From Cymodocea nodosa (Eukaryota > Streptophyta > Magnoliopsida > Alismatales > Cymodoceaceae), in NCBI GenBank assembly GCA_036874045.1, contig JAZBRI010000011.1:16882001-16946000 (forward strand): a stretch of DNA of 64,000 nucleotides. Direction: 5' to 3'. The notes below the pieces were generated by a model. The model had not been told where the DNA came from. It saw only the letters and a list, made by a program, of their open reading frames with translations, and searched no databases. The position numbers were made by a program, and so were the translations under genes. Each line of letters starts with the position of its first letter. The first letter of the stretch is position 1. Positions 22,134 to 35,688 of the stretch are shown here, piece after piece.

Positions 22134-25100
22134 TGAATTATCTAAGTTTTTTGTGATCTAAAATAATTCAAAATTATTAATGTAGACATTATTTTGATTC
22201 ATGTACTAGTTAAATAATACGAGTGAAGATATTATTTTTTGATAAATATTTGGAAATAAAGTATTTATATTTATATTTAGTATAATTAGTCATTCAAATG
22301 CAGCACACCTAACTTATTGAAAATATTAGATGATATCTATAAAGTTGAGATTACGTTTTAAAGTTAGGGATTTTTGTAATTTATTTATATAAATAATGTA
22401 AAATTATGAAACTACAAATAAGGAAGAGTAATGAATGACCCATGCATCTAACTTGTATTTTGACCTGTTAAGACAATGGATTAACGAGCAATATGTTAAT
22501 GGGTACTTTCATCCTAAGGCATTTATAATGGATTCCCACTTACTCCCTACTGATAGAGCAAGATTTTTTTTCTCCTGCTCCATATGTGCCTTAGTCATGA
22601 AGAATGGATTCCTTGAAAGAAATAACAGGATGACACAAACAAGTAGACAGGGTACCTAGCTATTGAAAAATAGAATCAACTTTTGTCAATAGAGGTATGA
22701 TACATCTAAACGTTTGGGGGACATGTCAAATATAAGAGCTTCCCTTTACTTGATTGACATGCTTGTTTTCTTGGGAATAGAATTTTATAATCCATGAATT
22801 TACTAGACAGAGGTGAATAATGGAGTCTTAAAAATTTCACTACTTAAATAAAATTAACAATACTTGACTCAAGTTGCAATAAAATGATAATTGGATTGAC
22901 TCGAGTGAAGAGATGACAGAGAGTGAATAGGGTACAAAGAATATTTATAGTGATTCACTCCAATTGGATTGTGTTTACTTGTCAAGTTTTTTCACTTGTA
23001 CATCTATACTAATCTAGTCTTATTTTGTATTAAGATCTAGCCTACCTATGATTCTCTTATCAGTTACCTTGTTATGTTTACCTCCTCTACCCACAAATGC
23101 TCTTTATAGGATGAGAAGTTGAGCTTGATAACGATTTGATGCTTTTAAAACTTTGGAAGCATATTCCCTCAAGTATGCCCTTGAGATGCTTAGAAATGAA
23201 GCATAAATGAATTGATTAAGCTTACCAAGGAAATTGGTGAACACTCAAGAAAATTGAGTGAGAGACCAAGTGTGTTGTTGAGAATTGAATGTGAAAACAA
23301 AAGGCTTTAAGAGTCAAAGAGGAGTATTTTATAGTCTAGAGGTTGGTGGAACAACATAACACTTAGAATTTTTTGTCTTAGTGCTAGGAAATTGGTAGAT
23401 TGATTTTTAAATCGGTAGATCAAAACTATCAACGATCAAGTAGTTTGGTAGACCAAAAACAGTGGCAATAATATTTTTCCTAGATTTTGGTAGATTGATT
23501 TTCATCAATTTGTCAAATTGCTCATGATTGCACCTTATACTTGGAAATCAATAGATGGATCCATTTTTAGTCTTTTGGTTTCTAAACAGTAGGTTTTTCA
23601 ATTAATTTTCGTTTGAATGTTTGGCCTAGGTTCTAATGCAACACATCCCTAGTCTAAATGACCTGTAAGGGTTTTACAAGTAAATGGGATTCAAGAAAAT
23701 TAAAATCCAACGCTTTGGACATAAGGCTATAAATATTTAACATACAACATGCAAAGTTGATTGTGTTTAAAAAATAAAATTGGAAATATAGTAATAAATT
23801 TTATATTTTGATAGAAGTAGGAAATTATAAAGGAGAGAATTCAGATGAAAATCGCACATGTTATGCAATACATGTATTTTTATAATGAGATTGAGCTTGG
23901 ACGGAAGTGAGAGAGAATCTGGGTGGAATCGGATCGGAATATAAGATTAGTCTGATTGAATAGGTAAAAGTACCATGATATCACATGCTTTTTATCGTTC
24001 ACACATTTTCCCTTTTTTCTTTTTTTTGTCACAGTTTCATTTTTTATTCACTTCAGTTCAGTTGGTATATTATTATTATGATTATATTTTCCTTTTTTTT
24101 AATGTTAAACGGATACCGGAACATGAGTGTAATTGTGTAAATTTGCTCATGCTACAGTTGTGAGTGGTGACCTAAACAAAATATCGGTTCTATTTATCAA
24201 CTCACTACTCGTGCAGTGGTGCACACCTCAGAAAGAAACTATTAATTAGATGAAATAGTAATCCTTTCATTTGAAGAACCGAAAAGAAAATATTTTAGCA
24301 GTTAATATTTTGTGTACCCTTGCCATTGGTTTATTATAGTGATATATTTTATTTGTTAATTCCTTTCATACTTCAAGATGAATCTTCATAGCTCTCTGAT
24401 GTCACAATGTTTTTCACGAATATATGGGAACACATTCAAGTTTCTTGGTAACTTATCGGACCATAATGACTTGTATTTCAATTTGATGTTCATTTCGGCA
24501 ATATGGACCATAAGATTTTGCAGTTTGTTGCTATATCAGCCTATCGCTCTTATTGTCCATATCGATTGGAAGATTGTAGTTTATAGGATAGTGTTTGGGG
24601 AAGGAATGAGTTTTGGTTTTTTTTTTTTTTTTGGATAATGGTAGTATTTTTGTTTAGACTTCGTGTGGCCTTCCATCATCACAATGGATGATCGATCAAA
24701 TTATGCACTTGGAGGGTTAGATCTACTTGGGATTGATTCGATCAGAGGGGAATTATATTCAATTGTTTCTTTTGAAAATTGTGTCAGGGTGCACTTGCGA
24801 CCCGTAAGCTTAGTTCTCTGTCGTAACGTTGTGGACAATCGTATGGCGCGAGGCATTTGTCCTCCCTGTGAAAAGGTGCTACAAGTTGCATAGATGTCCA
24901 TGGTGTGGTGGTAGCCAGTGCTTGTCCTGTCTGGTTTATGAATCAATTTATTCGTACGCTTCTTATTTGATCACTGCATATATAATATTAGTTAATATAT
25001 ATTCTGAACAATAGTCTGGGGTTTACATAAACCTATTGTCATACCTAGCTGTAATTGTAGTAGTTTAACTGATTGCAATAGTTTATTTAGTTAAAAACAG

Positions 25101-26288
25101 TGGTACTTGAATTTTTTATTAAGATTTGAATATGATGAAGGAAAAACTACTATCATTATTAAAAGTAGTTTTAATTCATCGAAGGTAATGATACTTACAG
25201 CATTATAAGAAAACGTGCTCATGTTGCCTTTTATGTGAGCAGGCTGTAGTTTCTTCCCTTCTTCGATCTATTGATTCTAGCTTGATGTAGAATTAGATAG
25301 TTCTATTTCCCATTTCGCTTGTTTTGATAATGATTGTATTTTTCACAAATCTAAGATGTCATCTCTCGTAAGGATTGTATTGTCACCTATGTTTTGCGCT
25401 ATCTCGATGTTGTGCTTCTTACGTCACATGTAAATTTTCAATCTTGTAGGGTTTTGCTGTTAAATGAATATTTAATTTAAAATAAGAAATTAGTGTTGAA
25501 AAAGGCTTTGGAACAACATGTGAGACGCACGCTCAAGTAGTCGTCAAACTAACACGTTGAATACGAGATGTTTCACAGGAAAAACAAAAGAGAAATGTTG
25601 TAAGAACAAAATATGAAAAAAAAGTTAGTTTTTATCTATTTTAGAGGGACACGAGTTGAAGAAATCATTGACATGAATGATGCCCATACTTTTTTCTAGG
25701 AGATAAAACAATCACCTTAATCGTAGTATATACCTGGCACTTGCAATTTACATAGGCCCGGGGGGTATTATGGGCATGCAAAATGTACATTTTGTAATGT
25801 AATAGAATATGTATACATAATTTACGCTTAGAAGTTATCTAAGTTTGAAGTTTGACTGGTAGATTGGACTGGATGGAAAGAGATGTGCCTCCTAACTCCT
25901 ACGGTTCATAAGGTGTCAAGCGTAAGAATAGTGAAGTACCAAAGAAAAGGAGGTGGGCCGGTGGGTCATTGGTCAACGAGCAGCAATAATTGAATCGAAG
26001 TTTCATTTTCGTAGGGACTCGTTTGACTCGAGAAATGATTCCTCTCCTTTACCGACTTGGTGGGCGTGGATGCACGAATAAGAAAACAATACGCATTAAT
26101 ACAGGAAGATCTATCCGGTCCAAACTGGTAAGATTCGTCAAAAATACTTCTCATCTCCGAAGAATACAAAAAAGAATATTATTGTTAGATTTATAAAGAA
26201 ATACTTAACCATGCAAATGAGACGAGACACCTTTTGAAATCTATCAAAATTCAAAAGAAGGTGGCTGTGTGAGGACCATCATCCATCA
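22134..26288. other. Intergenic, AT-rich, probable old transposon debris
   Basis: No gene can be supported in these 4.1 kb. Between about 23380 and 23600 the motif GGTAGA-T/C-C/T recurs (for example GGTAGATTGATTTT, GGTAGATCAAAACT, GGTAGACCAAAAAC), like the GGTCGACC repeats in some monocot LTR retrotransposons after C-to-T decay. This is a guess. Open frames of 60-86 codons at 22435, 23975, 24378, 24663 and 25990 have no family marks. The last roughly 100 bp are the transporter leader. Confidence 0.5.
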
Positions 26289-26976
26289 ATGGGAGACGCT
26301 GCTGGATCACTGGCAGAGGAGCCGAATATCTGCAGGCAAAGGAGGAGTTCGGCTCCCGGCGATTCGTCGTCGTCCAAGCTTGACGCCGGGGCTCTGTTTG
26401 TGCTTCAATCCAAGGGTACGCCTCCATCCATTGGTTTCCGATGCTAATTAATCAAGAATTAATGACTCGATCGCACATCATCTGCAGGTTCTTGGGTTCA
26501 CTGCGGCTACCATCTGACGACCTCCATCGTGGCCCCGGCGTTGCTGAGCCTCCCACTGGCCTTCGCCTTCCTGGGATGGGGTCCCGGCATACTTTGCCTC
26601 ACCGTCGCTGCCGTCGTCACCTTCTACTCCTACAACCTCCTCTCCCTGGTGCTGGAGCATCACGCCCAGCAAGGGACCAGGCTTCTCCGCTTCAGAGACT
26701 TGGCCTTCCACGTTCTCGGTGCGCACGCACTTGTTTGTTGCGCGTCCATCATCCACAGATCGGTCTCCTTTTTGTTCTTTTCTTTTGCAAGGTCACAGAT
26801 CGATCGTGATAGGTTGCAATTGGTATACGTGCAGGGCGGTCGTGGGCGCGTTACTACGTGGGACCAATCCAGTTCTTGGTCTGTTACGGCGCGGTCATCG
26901 GGAACATCCTCTTGGGAGGACAGAGCTTGAAGGTTGGTTGTTCATAATTAATATTTAAGATGAATGATATCAGCAT

Positions 26977-27011
<35 letters not shown>

Positions 27012-28290
27012 CAAAACTTGACGGGCTAAAGGCTTGATTAATATATTACCGCTTCCAGTCTATATACTCTATCACTACGACAAATGCGAGGCCGCTGTAC
27101 CAGTTCGTGGTGTTGTTCGGAGGGTTCATGCTGCTTCTGGCCCAGATCCCGTCCTTCCACTCCCTCCGCTACGTCAATCTCGTCTCCCTCGTCATCTGCC
27201 TTGCCTACAGCTCCTGTGCCACCGCCGGATCGATCCTCCTAGGCAGCATACTCCTCCCTTCCCGTTACCATTATATATATTACGATGATGATTATTAAGC
27301 ATGCAGGTGGCTGCCCTTTTCTACATATATACACTTTACTATATTAACATATATATGTATATACGTACGTATACAGGCAGGAGAAGTGCCACTCCCAAGG
27401 ACTACTCCCTCTCTAGCAACGGCGAGGATCGCATCTTCGGGGTATTCACCGGCATCGCCATCATCGCCACCACCTACGGCAATGGCATCATTCCGGAGAT
27501 CCAGGTTGCTTGGTTCATTATATTAATTAATATGACGGTATCCGGTATCGACTATGATTAGCGGCAACGATTGATTATGACCTGATGTAGCACATCGATC
27601 TGTGTATGCGCGCGCAGGCTACCATTGCGGCTCCGGTGAAGGGAAAGATGTTCAAGGGTTTGTGCTTGTGTTACGCGGTGGTGATCTGCACCTTCTTCGC
27701 CGTTGCCATCTCTGGTTACTGGGCGTTTGGGAACAAGGCAGAAGGCGTCATCCTCAGCAACTTCATCGCCAGCAACTCCCAGCTGCCACGCTGGTTCCTT
27801 ATCCTCACCTACGCTTGCGTCATCCTCCAGCTATCCGCAGTGGCTGTGGTACGTATGCAATCCACACGCACCTCGATCGATCGATTGATTGATTGCAAGA
27901 AATTTGTAGGTGTACCTGCAACCCACCAACGAAATTCTGGAAGTATTGTTCGCCGACCCGGAAAAGGGTCAATACTCCCCGAGAAACGTCATCCCCAGGC
28001 TCCTCTTCCGGTCGCTTTCCATAGCCTCAGCCACGACCATCGCCGCCATGCTGCCATTTTTCGGCGACGTCAATGCCGTCCTCGGCGCGTTTGGGTTTCT
28101 GCCCCTGGACTTCGTCTTGCCGGCCGTCCTGTACAACGTCACCTTCCGACCGTCCCGCAAGAGCATCTTGTTTTGGGTCAACACCATCATAGTCACCGTC
28201 TTCTCCACCTTCTCCGTCGTCAGCTCCATCTCTGCCATCAGGCAGATCGCTCTCGATGCAAAGGGCTACCGCTTGTTTGCCAATGTCTAG
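26289..28290 (+). CDS. GAT1: GABA/amino-acid transporter, GAT1 type (AAAP family)
   Basis: Seven exons: 26289-26415, 26488-26718, 26835-26932, 27059-27242, 27377-27504, 27618-27848 and 27910-28290. Phases close to give 459 residues; a GT donor at 27264 would give 466. GAT1 carries GABA and related compounds into cells with protons at the plasma membrane. The family thread is clear throughout: LDAGALFVLQSKGSW, HLTTSIVAPALLSLPLAF, WARYYVGPIQFLVCYGAVIG, LLLAQIPSFHSLRYVNL, KDYSL, AIIATTYGNGIIPEIQATI, PVKGKMFKGLCLCY, SGYWAFGNKAEG, QLSAVAVVYLQPTNE, IAAMLPFFGDVNAVLGAFG and the end DAKGYRLFANV. About eleven membrane spans are expected. Exon 4 most likely ends at a GC donor, because that joins GSILLG to RRSATPKDYSL at the family's normal spacing. 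Substrate choice is inferred. Confidence 0.92.
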
Positions 28291-29958
28291 ACTACCATTC
28301 TTTGATTGCACGGCTATCGATTGAATCTACGCATCCATCATTTCTGTTATATGCATTTTTTTTATAATAATTGTTTTATACTAATTCATATACCCGACGT
28401 GTGATTGAACGAGGGCAAGGCTGAGTGAGTCCATCCAACCATTTTCTATGAACAAAAAAAAATCATGTGCAAGTTCGACTAGCCGAACAAGGAATTCAAA
28501 AAAGATTAATCTTTGATGTGCCTTAATCTTTGTGTCTTTAGAACGGCTAGCCCAATCTTTACATTAAAGATGCTTCATAAAGGTAGCCATTAGATTAGAG
28601 TCCCATGGTTTAGTCATTTAAAAACCATATAAGACCACGTATGACAATTAGCGGTTTTTCTGTTTCTTAGATTACTAGTGGTTTTTGCTTATAATAATTT
28701 ACGTAGATTACTTTGATTAAAAAAATTAGCGCAAGTAACATTATTATGAAATTTTGAATTAAGCGCGCATGATTAAAATATAACTCATCCAAGAAAGAAA
28801 AGCTTACCTACCCTGTCCTTCCTGACTTTCTCACCTCTTCTTCCATTATTTACCTCTTCGACGACTCTAGTAGTAGTCATTTTGATGTCTGATGAGGTTG
28901 ACGTCGACATGGCAAGAAGGCTATCTACCCCATTCCTCCATAATGGGTGACGTGTTCAGACAACATGACGAGACCATCGACATCCTCCTCCATTCATTGT
29001 TGGTGTGTCTGGAGTCCACCTCCATCGTCTTCTTCGATCATCAACGACGCCTTGATCCTCGGCGATAACATGGTCAAGTTATTCATCAGCGACGGTTCCA
29101 ATCATTGTGCATACGTGCAATGAACTCGACAAGACCATCCATCCATCGCAGTTCCCATTGGACAGCAGTGGAGAAGAAACGTTGTTACTGGTAATGGGAT
29201 GAAGTAGAATGTGAGGACGAGCTACCATGGGAAAAAAGTAGGAGAGGCAGCGGGTGAGAGGATGCTGTGGTCTTTGCTGCTCTATGCAGGGGGAGTGATA
29301 GATATTTTAGGTAACATATATTAAATCTGACTTATCACCTTTCTGCTCAAGATATTATTACCCAATGGCATATATGTTACTACTTTTTTTAAAAAAAATT
29401 TCAATGGTATACTATATTTATTAATATCATAATGAAATACATCTACTTATGTTAAATTTCAATGTATAATACACTCGACAGATTTAGTTACCATCTACAA
29501 AGGTTCAATTTTTTTTCCCACATTTCACTTCCTAACCACTCATACATATATATTTTGTCCTAGCAAATTTCCTCCGTCAATATTCTCCTCCCAAAAGACC
29601 ACCGACTAGCAACGACAAACAAGAAAGTTCACAGCATCACTTCTTGGAATATGCTGCTGAGAGTTCCGGATGGGTCAGGCTCTACGTGGACCAGTAGTTG
29701 GGGGGCACAACAGCGCGTGGGGAACAAAGCACTTGGTGAAAACACGTGACACGCCATAAGGCCGAGGGTGGCGACCACATCACGATGTCCATCGGTCATC
29801 ACGTCCCTAAACATTTTATAAGGTAATCGCCATCGTTTCCCGATATATATATACATAGTTTTTACCATGGTGCCATCCAAAGAACTTGACTCTCTCTCTC
29901 TCTCGCATGAGATGAAATCCTCACCATGGAAAATCTTGAATTAGAAATCAACATTGAA
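28291..29958. other. Intergenic, transition to repeat-rich DNA
   Basis: No gene recognised. Base composition turns strongly AT-rich here. A minus-strand open frame at 29629-29880 has no recognisable features. A CT dinucleotide run lies near 29890-29905, just before the transposon end. Confidence 0.6.
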
Positions 29959-31989
29959 GGTCCGTTTGTGTCAGGAAATAGGAAATTTTAAAAAAAGTTA
30001 AAAATTAGAAAGTAAAATTTAAAAGTACCTATACTATTGATAGAAAGTTAAAAAAAAATTATATAATTCTTAAAATTTTAATATCATATATTAAATAATA
30101 TTTTATATAATAAAATAATATTATTAATTAAATAAAATAATATTTATGATTTTAATTTAAAAAATAAATAAATATAATTAATTAAATAAAATAAAATATT
30201 AACAATATATACTTTAATTATATTAAAGTATATACAAAGTAATTTTAATTAAAACAATAATATATTATACAAAGTAATAAATAAAATAATATATTATACT
30301 TTAATTATATTAACAATATATATTTTAATTATAATTAATTTTAAATAATAAAATAAATAAATAAAAAATTCTTATATTATTTTCCTAACTTTTAGACGAG
30401 TAGAAGTTTGAAAGTTTTAAATCTTTGATCTTTTATATATATATATATATAGTAAAGTTGAAATTTTATTTTCAACTTTTCTATATGGTACAAATTCTAG
30501 ATGGGATTTTGAAGAAATGAAAGTTATAAAAAGATTTTACATGTTTACGTAGAAAGTTGAAAAACTTTTTTAAATATAAAAGAAATTTTTTTTCTTGAAT
30601 TTTAGAAAACCGTCCTCCCTCTTGTAAAGGCAACTCCCAAAGCCTTCCTTCCTCATTATCTCCTCCCGAGCTCGAGACAGTCATCCCTGCAAAACCCCGT
30701 TGAAAGAAGGTACCTTTCTTTTTTTCTTTTTTTTTCTTTCTATACGATGTCTCATGATTGTCATCCCCGAAGCCACTCTGTCAAGGGAAGAGCATCCTCC
30801 TCGGTCAAACATTTCTGCTTTGCTTTATCAAGTTGAATATTTATTACTTGTTTCTATGGTTTCTTTTTTATTCATCCTTCTCCAATTTTAAATTTTTCAA
30901 AGCAAATAGTTAAGACGGTTCGATTTGGTTCTAACTTGTCTAGTTTAGATGCCCGTCCCAATTTAATCCAAACATGGCAACTCAATAGTGATCGATTGTG
31001 AGATTTCATCTCACCATTCCTATCAATCCAGTGAACGATATTGTGTCTTCTCATTTTTCCGATATAAGAATATACTTATTTTCTCACATTTCTGTGCACT
31101 AATATAGGAAATAAAATTTTCCAAATTCAAGGGTCTTTATTGTCTTATAGCCTAAGGCAGACCTAATTCCTCTCCTGTAATTTGGTTTCTTCAACAAGAT
31201 GCATCATCTTAACTGTTTGTCTCATATGGAAATATGGCTCTTAATCTTCCTATAGTATTTTGTTTCGCATCAATCCAATTTTCCTACAATATGTTATGAT
31301 TTTTCAAGTTGGCAGGTGCATTTTACATTATGCAACGATTGTTATAGCACCACCTTGAATTAATCTTGCTTCATGTTCTAGTCAACCTTTGAATGCATGG
31401 TCCATGTTTTTTCTCGTAAAGTCAAGACGTTGATCTTTTATTTGAATGTTTAATTGCATTAATCCGATTTGTGATTGGAGACTTTCGAATTTTCAAAATC
31501 AGTGCAAGTTATCTACCCTGAGGTGTACATGTTGAATTAGAAATGTCAGCTATAATAACCAAGTTCCTTTGCAATGTGACCAAGTTCATTACAATGACTA
31601 CATGAAGGATGATTTATTTTATTACTTTTACCACTGCTAGCAAGAGTTTTTTTTTTTTTCTAGGCTAAGGTTTTTTTTATTATTAGTAATTGCCGTAGCT
31701 GTAGTGTGGAGCTTTTGCTTTTTCCTAATGAGTCTTCAAACTTCAATCATACAAGTATGATTTGATCATGGTGATGAAGTTAAGAAAAAACAAGAGAATG
31801 AAGAAGATGGGAATGAACATCTATAAAATAAACTTATGTATCACAACTACACAAACTTTATGTTTCAAAGTAGTTGGAGATGAAATTACATACAAGGCCA
31901 TATAGATATTTTAGATAATGTTTGGAATGAATTTGTTAAGGTAACATTTTTGAATGTGTTAATATAATTTGTACGTCTCATATATGCTA

Positions 31990-32640
31990 ATATTTTTCTA
32001 ATCTTGCAGAAACACCTAAATTGTGATTCCCTCAAAGAAAAATCATGTCTCATTTATGATCAACTACAACTGTTATTTAAAAGTAATATGACTAGAGGGA
32101 ATGTTAGTAGAGACTTTGAAACAATTAGTTAGAATCGAGAAGTTGTACCTATAGATGAACCAAATGAAATGATGCCCTTACCAAATGAAAATAATTTGTA
32201 ATATTTCACACCACCAAGTGACAATCCAATGGATACAAATGATACCCAACTTCAAGCTCTAATATCTTCATTAAGAATGTCCATTAAGATGAGAAAGGCA
32301 AAATGTCTAAGATCACATGCAAAGTTAGCACAACTCATGACATCTTCATTTAAAGATGCTACACTTGTTATTATGTCATTTTGTAAAAAAGAAGAAGATA
32401 AAGTTAAAGTTTGACAAAAATATTATGATAATGTGACAAACATATAGAAAGAACAACTTAAGATCTAGAAACGACAGACTAGAACTCAAGAGAGGTAGGT
32501 TAAAGTGCAAGAGAAAATGTTACAATTGAAAATGAAAAAAGAAAGTCTTACAACATAAGCTATAGAAGTATTACTGTAAATTAAAAGTTTTAGTAATAGT
32601 GACAAATTCAAAGTAATGACTTTGTTAGAAAAAAAAGAAT
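31990..32640 (+). pseudogene. Decayed Harbinger ORF1 (Myb/SANT-like partner)
   Basis: Broken frames read NREVVPIDEPNEMMPLPNEN, then DNPMDTNDTQLQALISSL and KLAQLMTSSFKDATLVIMSF, with several stop codons. The acidic linker followed by a helical segment and the position before the transposase resemble the Myb/SANT-like accessory protein of PIF/Harbinger elements. Similarity is weak by eye; position is the main argument. Confidence 0.4.
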
Positions 32641-33049
32641 TAGCAGAATAATTTCTATACATCCTAATGGAAATGATGGTAGAATGGATAGAGTATCACA
32701 ATTCATGAATGTCTTTTTATGTTGTTGAATAATGTTGAACAATGTAATGAACTTTATTATTGTGGTGAACAATGCATAATGTTGAATTTTAAACAATGAT
32801 GATGACTATTGATTTTCTTGTGTGAATGCTTCATTGGTTGATATTTTATATAAATCTTGTTATGTCAAATAAATATATTTTTTATTATTTTTTATTCTTA
32901 TAGATTTTGAGGAAAATGTATACTAATCTCATTCCTTCTTGTAGGTAATAATTATCATGAATGATTTGAAATGGTTAAAAGATATGATTGAGGAAGAAGT
33001 AGAAAGACAATGAACATTACTTTTTTCAATGTGGAACTTCCTTGCAGGT

Positions 33050-34030
33050 GTTGTATGTATGTTAAGTACATTGATTAGTACTACACATTACATTTACGGT
33101 AGAGAAGAACATGACTACATTAGAAGATTATTAGATCCATCATTACCACATTAAGCATATAATTGTCGTAAGATATATAGAATGAGTTAACATGCATTCC
33201 TTAACTTTTGTAATTTGTTACGAAGAGAATGTGACATGGGAAATACAAGTAATGCTAGTATGGAAGAGAAGCTTGTAATCTTTCTCATCATCATTAGTGG
33301 TTAAAACCAACAATATAGAGTAACAAAGGAGCACTTCTCTCAATTTACATGGATTGTTAGTACTTCAATAAAGTACTTAATGCAATTTCATAAAGAACTT
33401 CTTACAACACTTTTAGCATCAACTTTAAGTAAAATACTAAATGATTCAAATGTGTATTCTTATTTTAAGATAAATATGTATTTTCATATAGAATGTACAT
33501 TATTTTTAGACAAATTTCTTATGCTTATGTTAATAGGATTGCATTAGTGCGGTTGATGGAACACATTAAGGCAATTATTTATGGACAACATAGTAAGATT
33601 TAGAAATAGAAAAGAAGAGTTAAGTCAAAATATTATGGCTACATGTAATTTTGATATGGAATTTACATATATTCTTAATAGTCAGTAATGATCAACTCTG
33701 ATGCAAGAATCCTTCAAGATGTAATCACAAGTTATCATCTATTTAAAGTTCCACTAGGTATAAAGTGACATTATTAAATATATTTTTATTGTTTACATTA
33801 ATTTTTAATTATATATAGGTAAGTTTTACTTGGTTGATGCTTGTTATCCCAATCATCTTGAATTTATTTGTCTATATTAAAGAGTGAGATATCATCTATC
33901 TAAATATAAAAGTAATAGGCCTTTAGAAAATGTAGTGAAAAACTTTAATTATAAACATTTACAATTAAGATCAATGATTAAGCGATCATTTGAAGTTGTA
34001 AAATATTATTTTGTAATCTTATAAAGACAT
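33050..34030 (+). pseudogene. Decayed Harbinger transposase (DDE_Tnp_4 / HARBI1-like)
   Basis: Pieces appear in family order across stops and frameshifts: MEEKLVIFLIIISG and TKEHFSQFTWIVSTSIKYLM near 33260-33400, CISAVDGTH at 33540-33566 (first catalytic Asp region), RFRNRKEELSQNIMATCNFD near 33597-33655, DARILQDVIT near 33700, KFYLVDACYPNHLEF near 33820 (second Asp region), and PLENVVKNFNYKHLQLRSMI followed by KRSFEVVK near 33920-34000 (third acidic region). At least five in-frame stops make it non-functional. The match to HARBI1-like nucleases is strong. Confidence 0.85.
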
Positions 34031-34768
34031 ATATCATATTTTTATAAAACATAAAATAAAGATTGTGGTGACTTATTTCCTACTATACAATTTTATACGT
34101 AAAGTTGACAAAGCATATTTATTAGAAAATCTAGAAGATGAGTTAGTTGAATTTGTTTGAAAAATGAAGAAATTGAAATTATTGAAAATAAGCAGATAGA
34201 TAGTATATTAGAAATAACGTAAGAACAAAGAAAATAAATAATAAATGAAATACACGATAACATGAAGATTGTTATATAAGATGAACGTAACTTTTAAATA
34301 ATTTCATATGTAACTTTGTGACATTGTTATATTACAATACTTGAACATTTCTATATTAAAAATTTATATTTACATTATGAACTTTATTCATATATTGGAT
34401 ATTAATTAATAATTTTGAAATATAATTATCTATGCTATGTTAAGTTTGAATAGATAATAGATAACATATTTTTTTTAAAATTTATCTACAACATTATTAA
34501 TAAATAAAATTAAGAAGAATTAATATCTTTTCTTAAAATATAAGTATTATGAAGTAAAGAAACAAAGTAAATAAAAAATAATTCTTAAAATACTTTAATT
34601 AATAATATATATTTCAATTCTAAACAGATACAAATTCCTTTTTATAAAATATTTAACTTTCTAAAACATAAATATCCTAAATTTTCTCAAAAATCTAAAC
34701 TTTTAAATTCACAAAAATTTAAACCTTCTGTTTATATTTTTAAACTTTCTAACATACACGAACACTCC

Positions 34769-35688
34769 TATAACCCATCCATCTAGCAGTACTTGTAAAA
34801 TAACAAGTTTATTGGAAGCAACCCCCTTTGTTCTTAGGTAGGGGGAAACAACTCCAACTAATTAAAGGCACAAGTAAGAACTGTTCTTCAATTTCGATCA
34901 AAATTACCAGCTAATTCAGGAATCCACACAGCTCTACAATAGAATCTGCCAAAATGCAACTTCGATGGTGAGCTAGGAGGAGCCAACAAAAAGGGCTCCG
35001 GAGTGACCTCTGGCGAGCCCACGTCATGAGCATTCGGTGTGGTCATATCCTTCAGCTGAATCTTGAGATAAATCACCTAATATCCATTTTATTTGCAGAA
35101 CATGTTAGTGCTTTTATAACGATATAAAGGACATTTCTTAAAAAGAGAGAAAAGAAAAAGAGAGAACACTTTTGAGCACGTTTGCTTTACTAGAGAAAAG
35201 GGGATTTCTTAGTGGTGACTGACGTTGGTAATGCTTCTAGTGGTGCTTTAACCTTTTTGTAAACACAGAATGACGAAAGTAATCACATAGATTTCATTAT
35301 TATATGACTATAAATACAAGGTAAAATTTCGTACTTAAATAAGTATTGATCATTGATCAAAAAGCTTAAAATTTAAGTATCGATTCCCAAGTAAAAATAT
35401 GATAATAAATATCATTTAAATTAATATATCAAATATTAGATTGTATTAGTAGATTAACAGATTATATAATTATTTTTAATTTTTATAATAAAAATTATGA
35501 TGCCATCGGGAGATTTTCCTGGTTGCGCCACACGGAACGTTTTGGTGAAACAATAGAGAAGACGACGATAAGACTTTTGGGAACACGTCTAAATGGCGGT
35601 TAGCATCCAAATGGTAAGCATGCCGTCAACCTTACCAGGTCAGTCGGACTCTAGCAGATATGGTCCAGGTCGGCTTTTCCCAAACAAG
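34769..35688. other. Spacer between Harbinger element and RAD5A stop
   Basis: This holds the 3' flank of the RAD5A gene. A minus-strand frame at 34888-35076 is GC-richer than its surroundings and reads like a real exon (LAPPSSPSKLHFGRFYCRAV, WIPELAGN), but I could not match it. The remainder is AT-rich with no recognisable content. Confidence 0.5.

Larger units (their letters stand above)
29959..34768 (+). mobile_element. Dead PIF/Harbinger DNA transposon, about 4.8 kb
   Basis: Candidate inverted ends are GGTCCGTTTGTGTC at 29959 and, read inward from 34768, GGAGTGTTCGTGTA; ten of fourteen positions agree. Motifs of the type AGAAAGTTAAA recur just inside both ends. Between them lie two decayed reading frames in the order usual for this superfamily: a Myb/SANT-like ORF1 and a DDE transposase. 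A 3-bp TTA/TAA target duplication, expected for PIF/Harbinger, was not found at these exact ends, so the true termini may be shifted by a few bases. Size and content fit an autonomous element that has since lost function. Confidence 0.7.

Noticed and set aside
23380..23600. Recurrent GGTAGA motifs suggesting a CRISPR-like or satellite array
   Set aside because: Spacing is irregular and units vary; decay of an LTR-type repeat is more likely, and the organism is a plant.
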